From the NCBI GenBank assembly GCA_041393395.1, contig JAWKKG010000003.1, forward strand, positions 909,213 to 973,212: a stretch of 64,000 bases of DNA, in the 5' to 3' direction. The notes under the pieces were generated by a model, which was given only the letters and a program-made list of their open reading frames with translations, had not been told where the DNA came from and did no database searches. This document shows positions 1 through 8,271 of this stretch, in pieces. A program made the translations under genes and the position numbers. Source of the stretch: JAGQIB01 sp041393395 (lineage in GTDB: Bacteria; ARS69). Position 1 is the first letter of the stretch. Each line of letters opens with the position of its first letter.

Positions 1-133
1 TCAGCGGGACGTTGACGCGGACCCGGTCGCCGTCGTCGTCGACGGCCACGTGCAGCCAGCGGGAGTCGTCGCCGGCGGACGCGACGACGGGAATCATCAG
101 GGCGACGATCGGGATCAGTCGGAGCAGCTTCAT
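1..133 (-). CDS. Secreted protein, N-terminal part only
   Basis: The gene runs off the left edge, so only 44 residues are visible. It starts with ATG at 133, preceded by a G-rich stretch that could serve as a ribosome binding site. The first 20 residues (MKLLRLIPIVALMIPVVASA) form a clear signal peptide with an A-S-A cleavage site. The mature part begins GDDSRWLHVAVDDDGD, an acidic segment followed by alternating valines. I do not recognise the family. It is divergent from the kinase-like gene at 461. Confidence 0.6.
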   Translation of the reverse strand, partial: MKLLRLIPIVALMIPVVASAGDDSRWLHVAVDDDGDRVRVNVPL

Positions 134-460
134 CGGGCACCCCCCGGTTTGCGTTGGTGATAGGGGGCTTACGGGAGGCGAGGCCGCCGGGTTGCGGGTT
201 CTCGCCGATTCGGGGCCGATCGAGGGCCGATTCTGGGACGAACGGACACGTGCGGCCCGGCCCCCGGCCCGCAAGGACAGGAATCGTGTCGTATTGGGTG
301 AAAAATGGCGGCGGGGGGCTGTCCCGGACGAGGATCGGGGAGAGGCGCCCTCCCGGACCGACCCCGAATCCGGGACGGGATCAAGCGGGCGGGCGCCGGT
401 GCCGATCGCACGAATCAGGGAGAGCGCCGATCGGGAGAACCGGCGCGAACGGGAGGATCC
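134..460. other. Intergenic region between divergent genes
   Basis: This 327-base gap separates the minus-strand secreted protein from the kinase-like gene. Three degenerate copies of GCCGAT(T/C)(C/G)(G/A/T)GGG lie at about 201-237. The stretch near 285-310 (GTATTGGGTGAAAAATGG) is less GC-rich than its surroundings and could hold a promoter, but I find no convincing -35/-10 pair. No gene is supported here. Confidence 0.35.
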
Positions 461-1645
461 ATGATCGACCTGCGCCGATCGCGCGGGGCCGGCGAGTGCC
501 ACCGTTTGGTGGAGGACCTCGACGGGCTCCGGCCGTCACTCGACGCCATCCTGGCGCGCGTGAACCAGTTGCTGCAGACCCCGCTGTCCGGGGACAGCCG
601 CCAGCACGCGGATTCGATCGCGCGCGACGCCCGGTCCCTGCTCGCCCGGGTGGGGAGCATCCGCGACGTGGCGGAGCTCACCGAGGGACACCTCGGGATC
701 CGGGAGATCGAGTTCTCGCCCGCGGTCGCACTGCGGGCGGAGATCGACCGCCTGGCCCCGCTCGCGGAGGGCGAAGGGCTCGACCTCTCGCTTCGTCTGG
801 AGACGGACCTTCCGGCGCGCGTGGTGGGCGACCCGAGTCGCATCCGCCAGGCGCTCGAGGAACTCGTCCGCTTCGCGGTGGATCACACCCCGCGCGGGAG
901 CGTCGAGGTTCGCGCCGGGTGGGCCGAGGAAGACGTCCTGCGGATCACGGTGGAGGACACCGGGGTCGGGACCCGTTCCGAGCATCTCGAGCGCGTGCTC
1001 GCGGGCGAGCCGTCGAGCCACGGTCTGGCGTTCGCGCGCGAGCTCGTGGAGCTCATGGGCGGCACGCTCGTGGGACGCAGCCGGCTCGGGCTCGGTTCGC
1101 GCTTCGACCTGGAGCTGCCGCTCGAACGAGCGGCCCAATCCGTGCCGCTCGTGCACGGGCGACTCGCGGGGTCACGGATCCTGTTCCTCGGCGAGGAGGA
1201 TCCGGAGCTCGAGGAACGTCTCGAGTCGCTCGGCGCGCGCACGATGTACTGCGGATCGTCCACGCAGGCGCTGCGTCGACTGCGCGAGACGGCCGAGGCG
1301 GGCGAGCCGTTCGATCTTCTCGTCGCGAATCCGCCGTTCTCGGGTCCGGACGCCCTCACGTTCGGCTCGCTCGTGCAGGGCGACACGCGACTGCGCTCCA
1401 CGGAGCTCGTCCTCGTCGCGCCGGCCGGTCAGCCGGGGGACGCGGCGCGTCTGGAGGCGGTGGGCTGGCGCGGCTACTTCACGCGACCTTCCACGCCGGA
1501 GTTCCTCACGCTCGCGCTCGCCACCGTGCTCGGCACGGCCCGCAACTTCGGTCCGCGCTTCGTGACCCGGCATCTCCTCGCGGAGTGCGAGGTCATCGCG
1601 GAGGACGAGGTCGCGGCGCGGACGAATCGATCGCGCTTCGAATGA
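461..1645 (+). CDS. Degenerate hybrid histidine kinase (pseudokinase plus pseudoreceiver)
   Basis: This 394-residue protein starts at ATG 461 behind GGGAGGA. It follows the layout of a soluble hybrid sensor kinase: dimerisation/phosphoacceptor helix (about 15-75), GHKL ATPase fold (about 85-222) and receiver fold (about 238-355). The fold landmarks remain (VVGDPSRIRQAL; VEDTGVG at 164-170; GGTLVGRSRLGLGSRFDLELP), but the working residues are gone. The H-box position that should read SHE[LI]RTPL reads LDGLRPSL, so His is replaced (D21). The N-box asparagines are replaced (ELVRFAVDHT). The receiver acceptor Asp is Asn (FDLLVAN, N290), and the conserved Lys of the KP motif is Arg (TRP). There are no membrane segments. 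I infer a signalling scaffold or decoy without phosphotransfer. Its 3' end overlaps the convergent acyltransferase gene by 53 bases. Confidence 0.75.
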   Translation: MIDLRRSRGAGECHRLVEDLDGLRPSLDAILARVNQLLQTPLSGDSRQHADSIARDARSLLARVGSIRDVAELTEGHLGIREIEFSPAVALRAEIDRLAPLAEGEGLDLSLRLETDLPARVVGDPSRIRQALEELVRFAVDHTPRGSVEVRAGWAEEDVLRITVEDTGVGTRSEHLERVLAGEPSSHGLAFARELVELMGGTLVGRSRLGLGSRFDLELPLERAAQSVPLVHGRLAGSRILFLGEEDPELEERLESLGARTMYCGSSTQALRRLRETAEAGEPFDLLVANPPFSGPDALTFGSLVQGDTRLRSTELVLVAPAGQPGDAARLEAVGWRGYFTRPSTPEFLTLALATVLGTARNFGPRFVTRHLLAECEVIAEDEVAARTNRSRFE

Positions 1646-2330
1646 CCTCGAACGCGAGCGCGGAGAGCTGATCCGGCGTGCGCCCGTCGACCTCGATGGG
1701 GTCGTGCAGGCGCACGCGCACGACACCCGGACGCAGCCGGAACCCGCTCACCTGCTGGAACTCGAACGCCCCCGTCATCGAGACGGGGATGATCGCCGCC
1801 CCCCAGCGCGTCGCCAGGCGGAACACCCCGGAGCGGAACAGGCTCAATGAGCCGTCTCGCGTGCGGGTCCCCTCCGGAAAGATGACGAGGCTGTAGCCGC
1901 GGTCGAGACGATCGCGTGCCTCCCGGTCCAGCCGTACCAGCCCCTCGCGGGATGGCCGATCCGGCACCGGCACGTTGCCGAACGCACGCATCAACCAGCC
2001 GTACACGGGCACGTCGAAGTGTGACTCGAGCTCGAGGCCACGTGCTCGCTGCCCGAGCGACGCGTAGACGACGAACGGATCGAACACGTTCACGTGGTTC
2101 GACAGGAACAGGTACTTCGCCCCGGCGTCGATTCTCGGCGAGCGCTCCACCTCCAGCCGCATCCCGGCGAGTCGCACGACGTTCCGGGAGTACAGGCGAA
2201 GCAGCGGCTCGATGCGTCGCGGGCCGAGCAGCGGCCGCAGAGCGACGAGAAGCAACGTGGCCGGAATGAAGTGCGCGAAGCTGATCGCCCACCGGAACGC
2301 GGAGCGCACGTCTGCGCCGAGGTCGCTCAC
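1593..2330 (-). CDS. 1-acyl-sn-glycerol-3-phosphate acyltransferase family (PlsC-like)
   Basis: This is a 245-residue lysophospholipid acyltransferase-fold protein that would move an acyl chain from acyl-ACP or acyl-CoA to a hydroxyl acceptor at the inner membrane. The catalytic H-x4-D motif is NHVNVFD (H79, D84) and the acceptor-binding motif is FPEGTR (151-156). A hydrophobic N-terminal helix (about 15-35) would hold it at the membrane. The start is GTG at 2330, which overlaps the TGA of the upstream ligase (GTGA). It is the last gene of the eight-gene minus-strand operon and may attach the product of the upstream enzymes to a headgroup. The real acceptor is unknown. Confidence 0.88.
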   Translation of the reverse strand: MSDLGADVRSAFRWAISFAHFIPATLLLVALRPLLGPRRIEPLLRLYSRNVVRLAGMRLEVERSPRIDAGAKYLFLSNHVNVFDPFVVYASLGQRARGLELESHFDVPVYGWLMRAFGNVPVPDRPSREGLVRLDREARDRLDRGYSLVIFPEGTRTRDGSLSLFRSGVFRLATRWGAAIIPVSMTGAFEFQQVSGFRLRPGVVRVRLHDPIEVDGRTPDQLSALAFEVIRSAIDSSAPRPRPPR

Positions 2331-4126
2331 GCCAGCGGCCGCATTCGATCGGGAGACGACCGCTCCCGCAGGTGCTCCGCCAGCACGCCGCGCTTCACCT
2401 TCATCGAGGCCGTGCGCGGGAACTCCTCGCTCCAGAACAGCACCGCACTCGCCCGCTGGTGCTCGGGGAGTCGCCGGTTGCGGGTTTCGATCTCCGCGAA
2501 CAGCTCGTCCTCCGAGGGGCGTTCGGGATCGGGCCGCGCCACGAGCACGAGTCGCTCGTCGCGGGCCGTGCCCGGCCAGAGCCAGTGAGCCGCGAACAGG
2601 CACAGATCCGGCGCGAGCCCCGCGAAGGCGATCTCCACGTCCTCGGGGTACACGTTCTTGCCGCCTTCGGTCACGATCATGTTCTTGCGACGCCCCACGA
2701 GCTGGAGCGCGCCTCCCGCGGTGAGGCGGCCGAGGTCGCCGGTGCACAGCCAGCCCTCCGCGAACGTCTCCGCCGTGAGTTCGGGATCGTCGAGGTAGCC
2801 GCGCATGATCATCGGACTGCGAACGCGAACCTCGCCGATGCCGTCCGGGCCGGGGTCGGCGATCGTGAGCTCGATGCCGGGGAGCGGAGTGCCGACCGTC
2901 TCCGGTTGCGGGGGATCGAGACGATCGAGCGTGATCGCGGTGCCCGCCTCCGTGAGGCCGTAGCCGTTCGCCACGGGGATGCCGAGCCGGTGGAAGAAAC
3001 GCAACGTCTCCGGCGCGGAGTATGCGCCGCCCACGAACAGTGCCTCGAGCCGGCCGCCGAACGCGTCGTGCACGGGGCGCAGCAGGCGACGTGCGATCGC
3101 GGGGCGCGGCCTGCCGCCCGACAGCGCGACGTTCAGGCGCACGAGTCCCTCGAACACCGCGCGCCGGAGCGGCGGCAGCTCGTCGAAACGGCGGCGAAGT
3201 CCCGTCTCCAGGTTCTTGAGCACCAGGGGGACGAGCGCCATGTGCGTGATGCGGTAGCGCGGGAACGCGTCGCGCACGAACTCCGGACGCAGCGTGCGCA
3301 GGTGCACCACCGTCGCGCCGCGGAAGTACGGGCCCAGGAACCCGACCATGAAGTCGATCGCGTGGTTCGTGGGGAGGATCGAGAGGTACCGCGTGCCGGG
3401 GCCGAGCGGGTGCAGCTGCGCGAGCGCGTCGAACTGGGCGAGGTAGTTGCCGTGCGTGAGCTGGCAGCCCTTGGGGCGACCGCCCGTGCCCGAGGAGTAC
3501 ACCAGGCAGGCGACGTCTTCCGGCGCGCGCTCCACCGTCGGGGGGACGCTGATGGGGGCGGGCTCTTCGGGCACGGCGCCGGCATCACGAGTCGGGTCGG
3601 ACGGAGCGCCGGCGCCCGTGGTCTCATCGAACGGCGTCGCGCGCGCGGTCGCCGGCCGGGCGATCTCCTGGCCCGGGGGCACGTCGGTCGCCACGACGTC
3701 CGCGATCCCGAGCGACGCGAACTCCGCCACGCCTCCCTGCGCCCGCAGCAGATGCCACTCCGCGAACACGACCTTCGGCTTCGCGTGCGCGAGGAGCGCG
3801 ACCTGCTCCCCGGCCGAGAGCTTGAAGTCCAGCGGCACGAGCACGCCGCCGCGCCGGAACACGGCCGCCGCGGCGACGTGCCAGCGCGCCTGGTTCGACA
3901 TCACGATCGCGGCGCGATCTCCCGGCCCGAAGCCGCGCTCCGCGAGCCACGCCGCGAGCCCTCCGGAACGTGCCTCGAGATCCCGGTACGTCAGGCGACC
4001 GTTCTCGCGATCGCGGTCCGCCTCGATGTGCGCGAGCGCGTCGCCGTGGCGCGCGAACGCCCGCGTCAACGCCACGCCGAGACTCGTGGGGTTCCCGAGG
4101 TCGGACAGAGGGGAAGGAGTGGTCAA
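2327..4126 (-). CDS. AMP-forming acyl-CoA/acyl-ACP ligase
   Basis: This 599-residue member of the ANL adenylating superfamily activates a carboxylic acid with ATP and passes it to CoA or an ACP thiol. The P-loop-like A3 motif is YSSGTGGRPKG (210-220). Other core motifs are NGYGLTEAG, the hinge GWLCTGDLGRL, GRRKNMIVTEGGKNVYPEDVE, and a C-terminal lysine region (RTASMKVKRGVL). A proline-rich insert of about 45 residues (about 155-200) precedes A3. The start is TTG at 4126, overlapping the stop of the ACP gene (TTGA), so translation is coupled to the carrier protein. Placement directly after the ACP suggests it may load that carrier. Substrate chain length cannot be read from the sequence. Confidence 0.88.
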   Translation of the reverse strand: MTTPSPLSDLGNPTSLGVALTRAFARHGDALAHIEADRDRENGRLTYRDLEARSGGLAAWLAERGFGPGDRAAIVMSNQARWHVAAAAVFRRGGVLVPLDFKLSAGEQVALLAHAKPKVVFAEWHLLRAQGGVAEFASLGIADVVATDVPPGQEIARPATARATPFDETTGAGAPSDPTRDAGAVPEEPAPISVPPTVERAPEDVACLVYSSGTGGRPKGCQLTHGNYLAQFDALAQLHPLGPGTRYLSILPTNHAIDFMVGFLGPYFRGATVVHLRTLRPEFVRDAFPRYRITHMALVPLVLKNLETGLRRRFDELPPLRRAVFEGLVRLNVALSGGRPRPAIARRLLRPVHDAFGGRLEALFVGGAYSAPETLRFFHRLGIPVANGYGLTEAGTAITLDRLDPPQPETVGTPLPGIELTIADPGPDGIGEVRVRSPMIMRGYLDDPELTAETFAEGWLCTGDLGRLTAGGALQLVGRRKNMIVTEGGKNVYPEDVEIAFAGLAPDLCLFAAHWLWPGTARDERLVLVARPDPERPSEDELFAEIETRNRRLPEHQRASAVLFWSEEFPRTASMKVKRGVLAEHLRERSSPDRMRPLA

Positions 4127-4365
4127 CGTCGCGCGTGGATCCGCTCGGAGAGCGTGCGGAAATCGGTGACGCCCTGCATCTCCCAGTCCGGCAGCTCCAC
4201 GCCGAAGTGACCCTCCAGGCGCGAGAGCAGTTCCAGCGCCTTGAGGCTGTCGATGCGAAGCTTCGCGAAGAAGTCGTCGTCCGGCGCGAGCGTGTCGCGC
4301 GAGACGTCGAAGTGGCGGGCGGCGAGATCCAGGATCTCCTCCAGTGTCTCGTTCGGCGTGCTCAT
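4123..4365 (-). CDS. Acyl carrier protein
   Basis: This 80-residue four-helix carrier has the phosphopantetheine attachment serine in RIDSLKALEL (S40), preceded by the usual acidic helix. Its sequence is not that of a housekeeping AcpP (DSL followed by KALELLSRLEGHFGVELPD), which fits a dedicated pathway carrier. The start is ATG at 4365 with GAGGT upstream. It sits 8 bases after the enoyl-CoA hydratase gene and overlaps the following ligase gene by 4 bases. It probably holds intermediates for the neighbouring ligases and reductases. Confidence 0.9.
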   Translation of the reverse strand: MSTPNETLEEILDLAARHFDVSRDTLAPDDDFFAKLRIDSLKALELLSRLEGHFGVELPDWEMQGVTDFRTLSERIHARR

Positions 4366-4373
4366 CTCGGACC

Positions 4374-5192
4374 TCACGGAAGGTAGGGAAGCGGATCCGC
4401 GCTGTTCACGAACCGGCGGAGGCCTTCCTCCACCGCGGGGCGGGCGAGCAGCTCGCAGAAGACGTCGATCTCCTCGGCGAGCCGTTCGTACGGGACGGGC
4501 TTCGCGAATCGCTTCGCGGCCGTCGCGGTGCCGGCGTCGAACTTCGTGGTCTGCGCCGCGGTCGCGAGGGCGGCCGGCAGCGCCTGGCCCTCTCCCACGA
4601 GCTGACTCACGAGGCCGACCTCGTGCGCGCGCTTCGCGTTCAGGCTGCGGCCCGTGAGCAGCAGGTCGCGGACGACCGCGTTGCCCACGTCGCGTTCGAG
4701 GCGCGGGATGCCGCCGAAGCCGGGAATCAGGCCCAGCCGCAGCTCGGGGAAGCAGAACCGCGCGAGCTTGTCGGCCACGAGTACATCGCAGGCCAGCGCG
4801 AGCTCGAAGCCGCCGCCGAATACCATGCCGTGGAGCGCCGCGATCGTGGTGAGGGAGGAGTCGTCGAGGCGGTTCAGCACCGCGTGGATGCGCTCCAGGA
4901 ACTCGCGCACGCCGGCGACGCGCTCGCTTGCGGGAAGGGCCTCCGCGCGTCGCCACAGCTCGCGCAGGTCCGCGCCCGCGCAGAATCCCGCCGGCAACGA
5001 CGAGTACAGGACCAGCGCCCGCGCCCGCTCCTCCAGTGCCGGCAGCGCGCCGGCGAGGCGCTCGAGATCGTCGAGCATCTCGCTGCCGATCTCGTTCGCG
5101 GGCGCGCGATGCAGCTCCACCCGCACGACGTGACCCTCGACGGACCAGGAAAGCGTGTCTCCGCGGTACTCGAGCACGTCGCCTCCCGTCAC
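4374..5192 (-). CDS. Enoyl-CoA hydratase/isomerase family protein
   Basis: This 272-residue crotonase-fold enzyme has the oxyanion-hole segments AGFCAGADL (about 68-76) and HGMVFGGGFELA. Both glutamates of classical enoyl-CoA hydratases are present, in GGGFELA and CFPELRLG, so hydration of a 2-enoyl thioester is plausible. Other crotonase reactions (isomerase, hydrolase) cannot be excluded. The start is GTG at 5192 and overlaps the stop of the upstream ligase gene (GTGA). It belongs to the lipid operon and would act on the acyl chain while it is bound to CoA or the ACP encoded next. Confidence 0.87.
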   Translation of the reverse strand: MTGGDVLEYRGDTLSWSVEGHVVRVELHRAPANEIGSEMLDDLERLAGALPALEERARALVLYSSLPAGFCAGADLRELWRRAEALPASERVAGVREFLERIHAVLNRLDDSSLTTIAALHGMVFGGGFELALACDVLVADKLARFCFPELRLGLIPGFGGIPRLERDVGNAVVRDLLLTGRSLNAKRAHEVGLVSQLVGEGQALPAALATAAQTTKFDAGTATAAKRFAKPVPYERLAEEIDVFCELLARPAVEEGLRRFVNSADPLPYLP

Positions 5193-6832
5193 GCCGACAC
5201 GGCGGACTGCGCGTACAGCGCGTCGATCGAGTCACGGAACCGCTCGGCGATCGCGGCGCGCCGGAGCTTTCCGTTCGCGGTGAGGAGCCCATCCTCGGCT
5301 GTGAACGGTGTCTCGATCACGAGTGATCCGCGCACGCGCCGGTAGTGGGGGAGATCGACGTTGATCTCCTCGAGCGCGCGTTCCACTTCTTCCGGCCTTA
5401 CGGACCCCGTGACCAGGACCGCGAGCCACGGTTTCGCATCGCCGATCACCACCACCTGCTGGGCCGACGGCAGCCGCGCCGCGATCGCTTCCTCGAGCGG
5501 CTCGGGCGCGACGTTGTGGCCGGACGTCGGCACGATCAGGTTCTTGATGCGTCCGATCACGCGCCAGTTGCCGTCGGCATCCACCTCGCCCTGATCGCCC
5601 GTGCGGAACCAGCCGTCCGTGAACGACGCGGACGTCGCGTCCGGGCGGTTCCAGTAGCCGCCGAACACGTTCGGGCCGCGCGCGAGGATCTCGTCGTGCT
5701 CGCCCAGCCGCATCTCCACGCCTTCCACCGCGCGGCCCACGCGGCCCGGCACCACGCGGTCCGGCTCGTCCATCGTGAGGATCGCGGTGGTCTCCGTGAG
5801 GCCGTAGACCTGGAGCACGGGGATGCCGATCAGGTCGAAGAATCCCTGCGTTTCGCTCGTCAACGGCGCGGAGCCGCAGATCAGCGCGCGGAGTCGCGGC
5901 CCGAGGCGACGTCGCACCGTGGGGAACAGCACGGCGCGTGCCGTGCCGCGCGCCACGAAGTCGCGCCGGCGCGGGGATTCTCCGCGCATCTCGGCCTGCT
6001 GCGCGCGCTCGGCGGCGCGGAACAGCGCGCGCGTCGGCGGGCGGCGCGCGAGTGCGCGCGTGATGCCCTCGCGCATCCGCTCCAGCAGCACCGGCACGTT
6101 CTGGAAGTAATGCGGCTTCGCGAGCGCGAGATCCTCCACGATCGAGGACAGATCCGTGTTCAGCGTGAGGATGCTCCGCCGGCCGAGCGACGCGAGCAGC
6201 AGGATCCACGATCCCGCGAAGCAGAAGGGCAGGTAGTGGAACACGCGATCCGGACCCGGCTCGCGGCCCATCAGTCCATCGAGGCGCCGGTTCGTTCGCT
6301 CGAGCATGAAGTCCAGGTTCGCGCCGGTCAGCACCACGCCCTTCGGCTCGCCCGACGTGCCGGACGTGTACAGGATCGCCACCGGCGACTCGACGTCGCG
6401 CTCGGGCGGCGCGTCTCCGCGATCCTCCGCCTGATCGAGCGCAGCGAGCTCGTGGATCGGAACGTCGACTCCCGCTTGCCGCAGCGCCGCGGCCTGCTCG
6501 GCCGACTCCACCAGCACCAGCGTCGGGGTGGCGTCGCGCAGCAGCGCCGCCATCTCCGCCGGCTGGCTGCGCGCGTACAGCGGCACCACGATCGCCCCGT
6601 GCGCGATGATCGCGAGATCGGCGGCGACCCAGCTCGCGGAGTTCGTGCCGAGCAGCGCCACGCGGTCGCCGCGGCGCACACCGGCGTCGCTCAGGAACGC
6701 ACGCGCGCGTCGGATCCGCTCCGCGAGCCACGAGCCGGGGAACGCGAGAAGCTGTCCGCCTCGCGCCTCCTGCACGAACGGGTGATCGGGGTGGCGATCG
6801 AGCTCCCCGAGGATCCGCTCGAGGTGCTTCAC
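5189..6832 (-). CDS. AMP-forming long-chain acyl-CoA synthetase-like ligase
   Basis: This 547-residue ANL-superfamily ligase has A3 motif ILYTSGTSGEPKG, A5 motif QVYGLTETTAIL, hinge DGWFRTGDQGEVD and GRIKNLIVPTSGHNVAPEPLE, and a C-terminal catalytic-lysine region LTANGKLRRAAI. It resembles long-chain fatty acyl-CoA synthetases more than the other ligase of the operon does. The start is GTG at 6832, overlapping the TGA of the pyruvyl transferase gene (GTGA), which fixes the start well. Two different ligases in one operon suggest two separate acyl substrates, or one acid activated onto CoA and one onto ACP. Confidence 0.88.
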   Translation of the reverse strand: MKHLERILGELDRHPDHPFVQEARGGQLLAFPGSWLAERIRRARAFLSDAGVRRGDRVALLGTNSASWVAADLAIIAHGAIVVPLYARSQPAEMAALLRDATPTLVLVESAEQAAALRQAGVDVPIHELAALDQAEDRGDAPPERDVESPVAILYTSGTSGEPKGVVLTGANLDFMLERTNRRLDGLMGREPGPDRVFHYLPFCFAGSWILLLASLGRRSILTLNTDLSSIVEDLALAKPHYFQNVPVLLERMREGITRALARRPPTRALFRAAERAQQAEMRGESPRRRDFVARGTARAVLFPTVRRRLGPRLRALICGSAPLTSETQGFFDLIGIPVLQVYGLTETTAILTMDEPDRVVPGRVGRAVEGVEMRLGEHDEILARGPNVFGGYWNRPDATSASFTDGWFRTGDQGEVDADGNWRVIGRIKNLIVPTSGHNVAPEPLEEAIAARLPSAQQVVVIGDAKPWLAVLVTGSVRPEEVERALEEINVDLPHYRRVRGSLVIETPFTAEDGLLTANGKLRRAAIAERFRDSIDALYAQSAVSA

Positions 6833-8271
6833 GCGGGAACTCCCGATCGATGAGGCGTGCCCAGTACGGGGGCGTCCGTCGCCCAGCGGGCGGCGAGCGC
6901 CTCGAGTCCGGGCGAGAGCGGCGGCAGGTACTCGCGCCAGGGGACGAGCCCTTCGCGGACGGGGAACTCCGCAAAGCGACGAGCGACTTCGGCCTCCAGG
7001 AACGCGCCCATGCGCGCCATCCGCACGAGGTTGTCCGCGACCGTGCGCCCGAGATCGTCGCGCATCGACTCCGCCTCGTCGTCCAGCCGATGCAGGATGC
7101 CGAGCAGTCGCTCCTCGAGCGCGGGGTCGTCCACCGTGAGCAGCAGATGCTCGTGGCCGCGCTCGTGCATCAGGTTGCGGATGCGCTCGTCCATCGTGAT
7201 GCCGGCGGACGGCACGAGCGCCGGCATGCTCGTGACGATCGCGTGGAAGCGCGACGACACGAGCCGGTCGCAGCGCCGGAGGATCGACACGAGCGTGTGC
7301 ATGTCGTGCTCGCCGGAGGCGAAAACCGGCGCTCCGTCGAGCCGGGCCGCGACGCGCTCGCACGCGTCCTGGTCCAGCGCTTCCATCGCCACGAGCACGG
7401 GAAACACTTGCCGCTCGCGCCGGTACGCGGTCACGGCGTTCGCGATCGAGGACAGGTAGCGGTCGTACGCCGCGTCGACGTCGGCGCCTGCGCGGTGGAA
7501 GTAGATCGAGCGGTAGTGGCTCTCCCGGTACGCGCCGAACAGTCGCGCCGCGCCCTTGAGGATCGACGGTCGCACGGGCCACCAGAACGGATTGATCGGA
7601 CACAGCCCGAGGATCGGGGTCGAGCCGTCCCAGCCGGCCGCGCGCAGCAGCGTGTCCGCCCGCTCGGCGCCCCGCGGCTCGAACGTCCACGCGGTGTCGG
7701 TGCCGGGCTCGACCGGAACTCCGAGCGCGCGCAGGCGGGTCTCCGACTCGCGGTTGCGCGTGATCACGAGCGACGAGCCGCAATGCCGGCGCACGAGCCG
7801 TTCGAGGCCCGGGTGCATGTCGCCGGCCTCGGCGCCGTAGCCGATGGAGATCCCGTTCCGCGCCGAGGCGACCCCGAGCGCGCCGACCATCATCGTGGTC
7901 AACGCATCCGCGAAGCGGCTCTTGAACATGGAGCCCTCGGCCGCGATCACTCCGTGGTGACGCGGCACCTCGCGTGCGAGGAACGGCGGGAACACGTCGG
8001 GCAGTTTCACCTGCCGCGACCGACCGAAGTAGCCCTCGGTGAGCCGGAAGTCCTGGGTGAGCACCGAGATGCGCACGCGGTCCGGACCGAGGACGTGCTC
8101 GATCTGCCGTACCATCTCCTCGACACGAACGTCGGAGCCGGTGTTGCGCGCGCCGTTGTAGCCCGCGATCAGCAGGTCGAGCGGCTGGCCGGGGCGCCAC
8201 GGGCGGGCGGGGCCGCGCTTGGCGCCCTCGATCACGGCGCCGGTCCAGCGACGCAGCAGCACGTCACTCAT
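6829..8271 (-). CDS. Polysaccharide pyruvyl transferase family protein
   Basis: This 480-residue protein has the fold of the polysaccharide pyruvyl transferase family (CsaB/WcaK type). The N-terminal Rossmann half begins LLIAGYNGARNTGSDVRVEEM. A central segment has GISIGYGAEAG and LVITRNRESETRLRALGV, and the C-terminal half has VSSRFHAIVTSMPALVPS, matching the family's conserved SxRxH region. Known members add ketal-pyruvate from PEP to sugar hydroxyls. The start is ATG at 8271, overlapping the previous gene by 8 bases. A sugar-modifying enzyme inside a lipid operon suggests that the final product is a glycolipid or that the acceptor is unusual. Confidence 0.82.
   Translation of the reverse strand: MSDVLLRRWTGAVIEGAKRGPARPWRPGQPLDLLIAGYNGARNTGSDVRVEEMVRQIEHVLGPDRVRISVLTQDFRLTEGYFGRSRQVKLPDVFPPFLAREVPRHHGVIAAEGSMFKSRFADALTTMMVGALGVASARNGISIGYGAEAGDMHPGLERLVRRHCGSSLVITRNRESETRLRALGVPVEPGTDTAWTFEPRGAERADTLLRAAGWDGSTPILGLCPINPFWWPVRPSILKGAARLFGAYRESHYRSIYFHRAGADVDAAYDRYLSSIANAVTAYRRERQVFPVLVAMEALDQDACERVAARLDGAPVFASGEHDMHTLVSILRRCDRLVSSRFHAIVTSMPALVPSAGITMDERIRNLMHERGHEHLLLTVDDPALEERLLGILHRLDDEAESMRDDLGRTVADNLVRMARMGAFLEAEVARRFAEFPVREGLVPWREYLPPLSPGLEALAARWATDAPVLGTPHRSGVPA

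Noticed and set aside
2372..4210. A 612-codon plus-strand frame opposite the acyl ligase
   Set aside because: Antisense shadow rich in Arg, Glu and Ala without motifs. The minus strand encodes a complete ANL ligase.
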